From Pelodera strongyloides (taxonomy: Eukaryota > Nematoda > Chromadorea > Rhabditida > Rhabditidae), in contig JAANDG010000192.1 of NCBI GenBank assembly GCA_036852015.1, forward strand, positions 62,001-126,000: a stretch of DNA of 64,000 nt, in the 5' to 3' direction. A program made the translations under genes and the position numbers. The number at the start of each line of letters is the position of its first letter. The first letter of the stretch is position 1. Shown in pieces: positions 1 to 10,775 of this stretch. The notes under the pieces were generated by a model. It did not search any database, was not told the origin of the DNA, and saw only the letters and a program-made list of their open reading frames with translations.

Positions 1-258
1 CAGGTCATTATTTTCCACGGTGGGTATCATTTAATTCGCTCTTGGCTAATTGCCATTAGCCCGCTAGAGCTGTGTACGGTATTAGTTTTTGAGTTTAGAT
101 TTTGGCTTCCGATCACCTAGCTTCCAATAACGGAAGCTTCTTCTGTGAGGCGTATTGTTTTGTGATTGCTTTAATTTTCATTGTGAATGATATTTGTGCT
201 ATTATCAATAAAAACAATAAAAACAGAGGTGATTTGAGATGAACCTATCCCTTTAACC
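1..258 (+). mobile_element. Right half of a TTAA-ended foldback MITE, cut by the window edge
   Basis: This stretch closely matches 59933-60187, the right arm of a complete inverted-repeat element near the other end of the window. It ends in the same terminus, CCTATCCCT followed by TTAA. The left arm lies outside the window. It sits just upstream of the first visible ABCG exon, so it is either in an intron or in the 5' flank of that gene. There is no coding content. Confidence 0.8.
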
Positions 259-336
259 CTGCAACTCTATGAAGAAAAAGAGGAATTTTATAAGAAAATT
301 GGAGGAAAATCAAAATATAAATCGATTTTCTTTCAG

Positions 337-3300
337 GAGACCGCATCTGAGCATCTCTGGCCTATCTTTCTCGCATGATTTACGGTCATCTTTCGATCAT
401 GTAATGCTCCGATCTTCAAAACATCTGAATACCTTACAGGATATTAGTTTTGAACTGAAAGGAGGCGATACTATGGCACTGATGTTCACTAATGGTGTGT
501 TTATGTTCTTACTGAATAAAAATTGTTTAAGTACGGCACGTGGGGAATAAGGGTGTACTATATGTTCGTACACCCGTATCCCAAGTGCAAATTATGTTTC
601 TCTCTATGTTGGCTTGCATGAAGGCACGGTAATGACATGAGTTTAGATTTTGCATAGAAGTACAATCGCTCACAATCAGCTTTATAAAACACCGTTCATG
701 TCCCTTATCCTGTTCGCAGTAGACGCTATGTTGGAAAGCAGCTGGCTAGTAAAATTTTAGAACTCGAAGTACGTACACTTCTACGTCTAATTTCTGGTGA
801 AAACCCTCCGTCGGGACGTCTTCGTGTGGAATTTAACGTCAACGGACACACTCTGAGACCTGAACAACTGGCACAAAGAGTTGGTACGACTTTATACCAA
901 TATCGATTTTTTATTCCTCAGGATTACTGTATCATGTTTTTTAGGTTTGTGTGGGCGGGGGCAAAGCTCAAGCTCAAAGCTAGCTAGAGAACTAAAGTTG
1001 CCCTTGAAAATCGAAGACACTAACAACAAGCTTTTGTCGGAGTTGGGACGCACGTTGCGCTATATTCTAGTTGTCCAACTACTGTGGACTGTGGCAAACA
1101 CTGCAGTCCGCCAAATCTATGCAGTAGTGCGTCACAGACAGAGATATGAAAATATGTTTTCAGCGCATGTCCCCATTGAAGATCCACCCTCTGTCCTCAC
1201 TGTCGATCAATATCTCCGCTTCAGTTCAACGATTAGAAAACCAGCCACAAATGCTTTCAAAGTTAATAATATGGTGGGGGCATACATAATAAATAATAAA
1301 TAACGTTTTTGGTGATGTGAGAACCAAACAGCTTACCTAAGCGAATGTCCAATGTAGTGCTGCCTAGTGAACACAGCAGTTTAATACACTTAAATGATGT
1401 CTGAACCAAAGGTTACAATAATATTATTTATTTCAGATCGATCAATTAATTCAAACATTGGCGCTTTGTCCTTTTCGCTATTCTCTGATTGGAGACCTTG
1501 GCACAACAGAAAGACAAAGAGTGAAAGTGGCCAGTCAATTGTTGAAGGATACAGGTTGGAATATTTGTTTGAAAACTTTTGAGCACAATCTTGGTTCATA
1601 GCATTCAAGAGGATTTGTACTATTGTTATCACTGTGGCTGCACCCACAGCATAGTGGGCTTGGGTTTGCCTTGCGGTTGACCACTATGGACCTATGATGA
1701 AGTGCATAAAATAGTTTAAAAAAAGATATCTTCTGACGAAGGATGTTGTGAGTGAGAGTTTTCTTTATATTTAGACATTCTAATATGTGACAATATCACC
1801 CGCGACATGGATATCTATGACATGGCTTTTCTCATCGACTTCCTACGTGATTGGGCAGTGAAATTGAAAAGAATTGTCATTTTGGCAATTGCTCCGACCA
1901 CTGTCGAGATTCTACACATGATGCATAAAGGTATCTACTATTGCAAGAATTACTGGTGTACATAAATATATACGTACATTGTTGCTATACGGCTATACGT
2001 ACGATGTTGCATTTTTACGGAATAAGCTATAAGTTGTACTCACAGCAAGAGAAACGCGTCTAGATCCATAGTATATATATATGGCAACCTGATATAGTCA
2101 AATAACTCACAACTTACAACTACGATTCAGCCGCAATCCTTGCATCGGGTCGTATTGTCTACATGGGTCCCTCCGAAGAAATGGTCCCCTACTTTGAACG
2201 AATCAATTTTCCCTGTCCAAACTACAAAAATCCATGTGATTACTATGGTATGGCTTTAAAGTGTTGGTTACATCGGCTGAGTAGCACATATCATTGTCAT
2301 TCATATATGATGTTTGCCCCAGTGAATTAGTTTTACCATGAAAAATCAGTTATTCGTAATTATACTACAGTAACTGACATGGCTATTGGGTGTTATTTAT
2401 ATAAAAAAAAAGCGTGCGATGCATTTTTGGTGAGGAATAACTTTACTTTTATACAATTAAAGTGGACCTCGTCACCCACGATCACCTAACATCGGAAGCT
2501 GCATCAGAATCCCTGAATCGGATTCGTTTACTGGCTGAGACTTGGAAAAGAAATAGACCGAAGACAGCAAAACCAAGAGCAAGTTATCTGAATATTTATT
2601 GAATAATTTTGAGCTTTTGTACACCAGGCCCCATGTTGTGCCAGGGGTGCGCGAAAGGGGTACAAGTCCAGTTCGCGAACAAGTGGCGCGCTCCTGCAGT
2701 AAAGGAGACGCTGGTACGCCAACGGGAATTAGCTCCGAGCCCGCACCCCTGGTGCACTCATATGAATATCTAAACTATTGATTCAGATTGCGATTGTTTC
2801 CCCGCGTGTCAATCGGCCTTCTGTATTCGAGGTGATGTACGCAATGTACAGGTTGGCGTTTAGATTTTACGCATTAGATGTTTTTCTTGTCTGATACCAC
2901 TTGCCTCTTATTCAACAATATAATATGTTCAGTGAACTTCGACAACTCATACAGCCAAACATCGAAACTCAGTTACCTAACGTAAACTTATATAAACCTT
3001 TCACGCTTTGAAAGATTCCTGTGTTCTTCGAAATGGGCAATTGAATATAATTGCAGGCGCAACTTCTGGGTGTTCGTCGGCCACCCTCTACAGTACCTAC
3101 AAGAACCGCTAATTGCTCTAATCATTTCACTTCTACTTGGTTTTCTATTCTTTGACCTTACAACGGAGAAAAGGGCGGGGATAAACGACCGATTTGGATT
3201 GATTACATCACTAATTTGCATATTTCCGGCACTGATTGGATTAATCAATATTGAATGCGGTGGGTCCAAAATATGCTAATCAGAAGCATCAATTTGAAAG

Positions 3301-5185
3301 CATGAATCTGTTTCATTATTTTAACCCGTTGTCGAAGTGTGTATTTTAGTCACATTCGAACGGAGTTTCATCCACAGAGATATCCAGCTGAAGTACTATG
3401 GAGCGGTGTCAAACTTGGTTGTGAAGGTATCAATATCTATGCAAACTGAGAACATTGTCTATTAGACGTTTGCTCCAGACGATTCGCGGCAGCTTCGCCC
3501 GATCAAACGATTCGCCATGAAATGAGCTATGCATAGCATAGTTACGCCAGTTGCGATTATACACCTTACGCCCAACTATGCACTATGTTCTCGCTGCTGC
3601 CCTTATAGATAAATGAAGCACATGGTAAACAAGAAAAGATCCAATAATAACTAACATTCATCCACACAGCACACGACATTTTTACAATTATTTGACCAAA
3701 CTTTTAGATTTTCTTCGACATACCCTTTGCAATATTCACGAGCATTTCTATGGTTCTGCCAGCTATTTTTCTATCCGGACTCCACGTAAGTATAGCTGTG
3801 CTGAATAGCACCATATACAAAACGCAAAGTTTTATCAGAGGTTCTGTGAGTGTCGAAAATGTGTGTTTATTTCCTATAACTGACAGATTATCAGTTCTAA
3901 CGAGAGAGTTTTATAAAAACAAAATGCTATGTTACAGTCATAATTCATTTTGTTTTTAAGAACTCCAACTCGTCGTATGCCCTCTGCTTGGTATCTACAG
4001 TGTTAGTATGTGGAGTGCATCTCAACCTATGGAGATACGTAGCCTGGACGTGCGCTTATTTCTGTCGTCTACGTGTTGTTGCAACTTTTATATTCTGTGG
4101 GTTATTTTCAACATATTTACATTTTAAATTCATCGGAGATTGTTGCAGTGAACTGTATAATATTGTAGCGTATCCAAAACTCTCTAATATTGTAGAGAAA
4201 GTCAACATTGCCTTTTGCCTTGTTTAATCCAAGTAATCCGAGATCTGACCTCTTCTTAGTTAGAATATTAAACTAATTCAATTCAGGCTTCATCTATGGT
4301 GTGAGTGTTTTATCAAGTGGTTTATTTGTCTCTGCTCGCGATTTACATCCAACGGTACAAATTATCCGATCGATATCGCCCACATATTGGACAGCTCAAG
4401 TAAGCGTTTCCGACAAGTGGACAAGGCCCATGGAAATATGCTTATTCAAGAACATCAAGAACAATAAATTATTTATGTATACAATGGCATGATCAGTATT
4501 TGTCCCAAAGTCGGTGAACGCAATTTGTTTGGCCCTTTACGGACGTGTAATTTTTGCTTATTGTCAGATACTCCTTGAATCGGAATTTGCTGGTCGTTCA
4601 CCGGTGATTGAATGGCTAGGGATTGAAGCACCGAATACAAACAATGAACTCCTAATTGGATGTGAAAAGAAGAATGTTTTAGCCACAAATATTAAAGGGG
4701 TAAGGTACAGGACTTAAACATTAGGTGGTTGAAGCTAATGCTCCTTATTATTCAGTAAAACATGGCATACAAAAAGGTGACAGACATTTTTTGACCTCTG
4801 CATCTGCATGATGGAGTCCGTGCTTGCAATACACACAGCTGCTCTAGTCTTTTTAGCTTCACAATCTTCTACAATTGATAACGCCATATAACCTTTATTT
4901 TAGATCCCAATCTATACAGTTTCGAAATGCTCCAAGATGCCTGGAGCTTCAATTCTTGCTGCATCTGGGTTCCCGCAACAAATGACTGTCAAATCAAATA
5001 CAACTTCTGCAATACACCAAGAAGGACTGACCAACTCGAATAAAGCAGGCATTCTGACTCTCAGTGCAAACATTTACAAAGCACTTCTAATATTATCCGG
5101 GTGTTATTCACTGACAATATTATTCATGTGCATCGGAGCAACGTGCAATCATCGACCGGAATTTAAATGGAAAACATATGAATAA
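337..5185 (+). CDS. ABCG (white/ABCG5-8-like) half-transporter, 5'-partial, degenerate ATPase motifs
   Basis: Predicted exons: 337-498, 720-928, 1164-1273, 1437-1554, 1775-1930, 2131-2247, 2463-2582, 2933-2981, 3057-3259, 3350-3426, 3708-3785, 3961-4072, 4287-4399, 4511-4699, 4904-5185. Phases are continuous and give about 697 codons, near the usual length of an ABCG half-transporter. Order follows the family: nucleotide-binding domain first, then six membrane segments. Diagnostic stretches include LTVDQYLRF, AAILASGRIVYMGPSEEM, FPCPNYKNPCDYY, a DRFGLI segment, and a Cys-containing extracellular loop before the last helix. ABCG proteins dimerise to move sterols or other lipophiles across membranes. 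Here Walker A, the signature, Walker B and the H-loop all look altered (see findings), so ATP hydrolysis is doubtful. The first exon starts in phase 2, so earlier exons probably lie outside the window, although an in-frame ATG exists at 269. Least certain ends: the donor of exon 1 and the 3' end of the 3961 exon. Confidence 0.85.
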
Positions 5186-5186
5186 A
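5181..5186 (+). promoter_or_regulatory. Polyadenylation signal AATAAA overlapping the ABCG stop codon
   Basis: The last codon GAA and the stop TAA lie inside AATAAA. A T-rich stretch follows immediately, as expected for a cleavage region, so the 3' UTR would be very short. This reading depends only on local sequence. Confidence 0.5.
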
Positions 5187-5214
5187 GTTATTTTTATTTT
5201 TGTATATTTGTGTG

Positions 5215-5430
5215 ATGTGCTCTGTTCATCACCGACACGCTGCTTGCCCCAAGAATGGCTTTCGACACCGTTGCCGACCCACACTAAGCCTGAATTCCCC
5301 AATGCCGACCCCATTTAAGTCTCTGACACTAGGATTTCCCCTACAGATACAAGCTGACACCGTGCTGACCCAAATGACCCAAAACTGACCCTGTATCCGA
5401 CCCCAGCTGACGCTCTACCGACACAAGTGT
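5215..5430. repeat. Degenerate GACCC/GACAC-rich repeat
   Basis: Short spaced copies of CCGACCC, CTGACCC and CCGACAC recur irregularly. A related, more regular array is at 10108-10330. The rest of 5431-6742 is AT-rich, with no convincing exon found on either strand. Confidence 0.5.
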
Positions 5431-6742
5431 CCGTGCGTTTGTTTCAAAATATAAAGTACGGCGCGTCCAAATTACGAAGGTTTCTATATTATTTGTAAGC
5501 ATGTACTCTTCGTACTTTATTTTTTTTTAAATTTTGGGGCTATAGCCCTTTTTGGTTCTTCTACGGGGTTTTCCCGGACCTTGGAGCACTTTTCAATTAA
5601 TAGCACAAAAACTACTGAACCAATCCGTCTCCAATTTTGCAAATCTACTCTGGAATGTATTTACTATAAGCCTGCAAAAATTCAGCCCTTAAAGTCAAGT
5701 TTGAATATATGTAATAACAAGGGCCTCTGACGTTATATGTCGGTATATATTTATGTATCCAACCTTCCTCAATTTTGGAGATGGCTGAACGGATCCTTTT
5801 GAAATCAAAGGCAGTATAGCAAGTCGGCTTGCGGGCATCACGCAAAGCCATCAGAATTTTAAAATATTAATTTCTAAGTATTGATTTTTTGATTTTTATT
5901 GCTTTTTCAGCCATTTTTGGTACATTTACGGCCCTAGCGCGCTTCGCAATGAACATTTTGGTCCCAAACTTCGGCAGTAGATAGATGAAGTGTTGATGAG
6001 AATAATTCTCTGTGACGGCAACTTTCTCTGATATCGATTTCTTGGACTTTTGGGCCTCTGAAAATTGCACCCGCGTTTTCATGCAAGACGAAGCCCCGCC
6101 CCCTAGGTGGACCCCGCCCCCTTTGACCGCTAGCCCGCCTAATTGAGGGAGCGTCATAGTTAGTGGGTAGGATAAGTTATACTGCATTCAACCACGGAAA
6201 ATAACTGCTCTATAAAAGCAATACCCTTCCTTGGGTATTATTTTTTTTTGACCGTAATCTATTATTAGGCTTGTAAGCCTAGCTAGGGGCTAGGGAAACC
6301 CCTTTTTTGGTCTTGAGCACACGCAATGTGATGAAAGCTTTGACGTAGGGTTAGTTTTTGAATATGTATGTCAAAGAAAAGACGAAGATTTCAGTACCGA
6401 TTTATTAACCTTTTTCGCCAACAAAACCGACTTTTGAGCAGCATTGCTCTTTCATATCCCTTCCTATGATATAGTCTACTGCAGTGGGATTTGCTGAATA
6501 TTGTGGAAGAACTAAAGTGGTAAAAGACTGAAATTCTAAGTCGGCGAAGTTGAAAAGATAATTTGTGACTTTTAGTTCTGTGCAAGAGGTGAACATTCTG
6601 CCAAAGTCACATACATTATCACATAACTTTTAGAATACAAGTTTGGAAACCACTAGTATTCTGAATTCTGAATTATACATAATCGAATATACATATGGTG
6701 GCATATGGCTATTTGCACAGCCTACTCTTTCCGAATTCTTAG

Positions 6743-9700
6743 GTTGGATGCGTAATCTTGCCGACACAGTGGCTACTTGGTGTAACTGGTAGAGTAGGAC
6801 TCGTAGTAGGTGTATTATGGTTCAAGTTCTGGAAGCGGCGAACTTTTTGCAATGAATCGGCCAGCAATTATTCGACATTTAACTGCGTTATACATATCAA
6901 TATGAGACAAAATTGGATGTTTGTGTATAAGTTTATTGAAAGAAGTAAGTTTCTTAATTTTTATCCCTCAATAGACAAAAGGATATTTGCCAAATATCTG
7001 TAAAAAGAGGAAAATATTTTATCGTGTAAAAAGTGGACTGTTTTAGGCCCGTGTTTTTGGATCTTCTGCTCGACGTGAGTCAAAAGTATATTGCTAGTGT
7101 GTAGTTAGTTAATTACTTACTATATTTAAAAAAATGAGCGGCGACAAAAAGAGACCAATTCAGTTCTGAGCTGCGGCAACAAAACAAAAAGTGATAAATT
7201 CATTTCTGAAGACTAAATAATATTTTATGAAACACCAAATTTTAATTTGCCAATTATTTATTTCTATCCAACGGGGAGCCAAAAATTGCGGCGCTCCCTT
7301 GCTGTTTCCCATTGTGGTTAGTTAACTAGTGAACCTAAAAATAAGGTGTGGAGTGTGGACTATGGAAATAGCCGAACTGGCAAGGTTGACCATTTAAAAA
7401 AAGGAATTAATAATGGTATTTATGGGGAAGTATGTTTATAGTGTGTGTAGATAATGCATCTTATCAAAAGACATCACACTAGCACACCCATACACACATA
7501 TTCATAACAGTGCGGGAAACGGTGTCTCTGGCATCGTGTAATATATTTCAAAGGTTTCTGGGTCATTAGCATAGATACACGTCTTGTATTCATTTAGCGG
7601 AATGGTTTCTTTTGAGATATACACCACTGCGCCTTTTGTTTAGTATAACTAACAACTATAAGCTGCAAGATGCGACCTTTGCCAGCCGCAATTTGTGGCT
7701 CCCCGTTGGATAGAAATAAATAATTGGCAAATTAAAATTTGGTGTTTCATAAAATATTATTTAGTCTTCAGAAATGAATTTATCACTTTTTGTTTTGTTG
7801 CCGCAGCTCAGAACTGAATTGGTCTCTTTTTGTCGCCGCTCATTTTTTTAAATATAGTAAGTAATTAACTAACTACACACTAGCAATATACTTTTGACTC
7901 ACGTCGAGCAGAAGATCCAAAAACACGGGCCTAAAACAGTCCACTTTTTACACGATAATTTTTTTTAATTTTCAGAAGTCCAACACGGTTCTTCTTTTGT
8001 TTGTTACTTTTGTGGATTATATATTGCGCATTGGCATCGTGTTTTATTGTAGAGTTACTGTAGAGTTACTGTAGAGTAGAATGCACACAATCTAGTTAAC
8101 GCAGTATTAAGCCAGTAGCAAGTATAGTATTGTGTTCTTCTTATGACCTTTATTTTCTTAGTATGTATAAAATGCAAGTAGTTTTGTAGGAGATTGGGCC
8201 GTGATCCGTGGTGGATGATGGTAGTTACGTTGGCGAAATAAAAGGTGTATTTTAACGAACTTGTTTTTAACGATCTGCATTTTCAAAGATAATCTGTTTC
8301 TTGAGCATTAGATCTTGTTCCAACATTTTAGTTTAGTTTCAGAATTTACTTTTTTAGAATTGCAGGACAGTCCAGTAAACGGGAAATGGTGAGCCTACCA
8401 GGATCTTCGAGATGGGAGCTCCCGCAAGAAGTATTTCCGAGTGTGAGTTTTTCTTCAAATGATTTATTAATGTCGTAAGTAACTTCAAATGTTTCAGTAA
8501 TGGCGCAAGTTATGAAAAATAAAAATGTATGAAAAATAAGGATATAAGTACGAATTGTTTAATAGAACGAGCGTGTGAGATAATGGGGCAGTGCACTGAG
8601 ATCGGTGCAATCTTAGAAAAATGGAACTTCTGACAGAGAGAGAGGAGAGAGGGAATCTCTATACTTTACCACTCTGTTCCTCTCTATTTTTTCCATTTTT
8701 CCTCTATATGTGTCTCTCCCTATATTTTATCTCTGTGCTCTATCTCTATCTTTCCCATGTGTGTTTCTCTCTCTGTTTTCACTCTGTCTCTACCCCCCCC
8801 CCACTGAATTTCTTTCTCTGTATTTCACTCTCTCGGTTTTCCCCCAATTCCCCCCCCCCGTTGTATCTCTCTCTCTCTTTTTATGTTTCACTCCCTGTAT
8901 GTAACGCTCTCTGTTTCAATCTATATACTTTCCCTCTGTGTTTTCCCTCTTTCTCTTTTTTCTCTCTATGTTTTTATCTCTTTCCCTGTTTCCGTCCCTA
9001 TGTCTCTCCTTATTTCTCTGACAGAGAGGTGAGAGAGTTTTCACTCTGTCTCTACCCCCCCCCCCACTGAATTTCTTTCTCTGTATTTCACTCTCTCTGT
9101 ATTTCACAGCTGTGGATAGGACGTGCGAGTAGGGAAAATGTGGGATGTGGGATGGGATGGCACATGTATGCATGAGGACGTAGTGTGACTTAAATGTGAA
9201 GAGGATGATAGGTTAGTTCTTTTTCACTTATTTATCATGCATTAGTTTGTTGAGTGATTGCGAGTGATTCAATTTCACAGTTTAAGTCTATTATGCCATT
9301 TTCCCTGATGTTGTCTGGTGGTATAATCGCTTTTTCCTAAGACCTAAGACGCGAAAAAATATAGCGTGGTAGTGACGGTTAGTATTATCAGAGAACACAA
9401 TGCTTTTTTCCCTTTCAATAAAAAACATCAAGTTTACTGAAAAGGTTGATTTTTGTAGTCTTAAGTATAAAACAAAACACGACAATAAATGTATCAATAC
9501 AATTCCTTTACAGTCGTTTGGCGGGTATCCAGATCTGGATGAAGAAACCGCTGTTTCGGAGACTCCTTCGACCGAGGATCCGGATACCGAGCCGACTGCC
9601 GCTTCCAGATGCCATATTCACCGCTCAATTCCCCACTTGGAATGCCCGTCTACCCGTCTTTTTCTTTGCGTGTTTCACATTAGAATGCTATTTTCTATCC

Positions 9701-9795
9701 CTAGGGCATATTTCCTCGGTCCCCGAGAGAATCGGTGTGGTGAATTGATGAGTATGGCCTCAGTTCTGAGATACTTAAGCCCCATTGTTGACTAG
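6743..9795 (+). CDS. Unrecognised single-pass membrane protein, 5' exons not found
   Basis: Three exons fit together by phase: 6743-6944 (ends phase 1 at a strong gtaagt donor), 8366-8442, and 9514-9795 (stop TAG). The first exon opens without an ATG, so upstream exons are missing. It encodes a hydrophobic segment, WLLGVTGRVGLVVGVLWFKF, followed by a basic stop-transfer WKRR. The tail is polar and acidic, with PDLDEETAVSETPSTEDPD near its end. From 9607 the reading frame runs into a MITE, which would supply roughly the last 60 residues. An AATAAA at 10049 follows. The intron between the first two exons holds an inverted repeat of about 940 bp. I do not recognise the family. The splice fit and composition argue for a real gene; the function is unknown. 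Confidence 0.5.
7019..7958. mobile_element. Large inverted-repeat (foldback) element, arms ~265 bp
   Basis: The arms at about 7019-7285 and 7692-7958 are near-perfect inverted copies, with outer ends TTATCGTGTAAAAAG and CTTTTTACACGATAA. The inner ends carry GGCTCCCCGTTGG. About 400 bp of unrelated AT-rich sequence lies between them. A diverged single arm is at 23514-23730. This may be one foldback transposon or two ~265-bp elements inserted in opposite orientation. Confidence 0.8.
8635..9105. repeat. Pyrimidine-rich (CT/CCC) low-complexity tract with an internal ~57-bp duplication
   Basis: The top strand is almost purely C and T, with runs of TCTC and poly-C. A segment running from TTTTCACTCTGTCTCTACC through the following poly-C, CACTGAATTTC and TCTCTC occurs at about 8777 and again at about 9040. 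Open frames through it are compositional artefacts. Confidence 0.8.
9607..9763. mobile_element. MITE of the CTGAGGCCRTATTCACC family
   Basis: The ends are AGATGCCATATTCACC and ATGGCCTCAG. The interior (CGTCTTTTTCT, then CACATTAGAATGCTATTTTCT) closely matches the copy at 36008-36150. It overlaps the last predicted exon of the membrane-protein gene. Confidence 0.75.
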
Positions 9796-10048
9796 TTCTT
9801 TAGCATCCATTTCTCAGTTTATTGTTTAATACTTTTTTACACTCTTGCTGGTCAACTCATTCACCCTCTCTCAATCCCTTAGATAGATTGTTCGTTTGTT
9901 GTTTGTTTACAAGTTACACTGCTCCTTCTTACCTATTCACTATCCACTGCGTGTTATGTTGTTAGTTTTCACCGTTATATCATACTATTCACTTCTTTGT
10001 TAGTTTTATACTATTACGTTTTATTATGTTTTTCTATGTCATATCCGC

Positions 10049-10054
10049 AATAAA
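10049..10054 (+). promoter_or_regulatory. Candidate polyadenylation signal
   Basis: AATAAA followed by a T-rich stretch lies 250 bp after the stop of the membrane-protein gene and 720 bp before the HIG1 gene. This fits the end of the upstream transcript. Confidence 0.4.
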
Positions 10055-10107
10055 CGTTTTTTTTATACATATTTTGATCACTGTCAGGTTACGGTATTTA
10101 TGTGTGA

Positions 10108-10330
10108 AATGGTTTTTTGACCCAGTGCTGACCCGACGAGCTAGTGTGCCGACCCGACGCTGACCCCAAAGAATGATGTGCCGACCCGACGTTGACCCCA
10201 AAGAGTCGGTATGCCGACACGACGTTGACCCGCTTTAACTTTTACTGACACGGGGCGCGCACGAGAAGAATGACGCGTCGGCATTTTCCTATTTGGGGTC
10301 GGCACTTCGGGTCGGTGAGGAACATAGTGG
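10108..10330. repeat. ~33-bp tandem repeat rich in CCGACCCGACG
   Basis: Units of the form GTGCCGACCCGACG(C/T)TGACC followed by CCAAAGA recur three times from about 10143. Degraded copies and inverted CGGGTCGG/GGGGTCGGC words follow up to 10330. It shares words with 5215-5430. It produces a spurious minus-strand reading frame. Confidence 0.6.
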
Positions 10331-10775
10331 CACACAACGTTTACATATAAAATTTGGACGTTCAGTTTTACAGTATTGACTTGAAGCAGGAAGTTTAAAC
10401 AATGGTAAAAACCGTAGCTGCTACCGTAATGACATGCCGCCCGTGATGGTAGTACATTATTCGGAGCCAGCTTTTTTTTTTTTGAATCGGAAAATTTCAT
10501 CATTCTATTTCCATTCCAAGCTTGTCGTTCATTTCTTCGATTTCGATTGTGGTTTCGGATGTGATTTCATTTTCATTTTGTGTTTCAGTGGGATTCGTTA
10601 ACAAACTCTCCATCCTCACTTGAAAGCGTTAGGTTTAGCCATTTTTAACGTTCTACGTATTTGATCTTCGTTCACCTACGCATTGTGTAGAGAACGTTTC
10701 ATGGAGCAAGGATAACATGGCTATGTCTGACGGGTTTTTATTTCAGATCCCAGACACGATCCGCAAAAGAAAATA

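Noticed and set aside
5867..6187. 106-codon minus-strand frame
   Set aside because: Lys-rich low-complexity text without a recognisable domain or neighbouring exons; likely chance.
10141..10503. 120-codon minus-strand frame
   Set aside because: It is built on the CCGACCC tandem repeat plus AT-rich spacer, with no family signal and no splice context.
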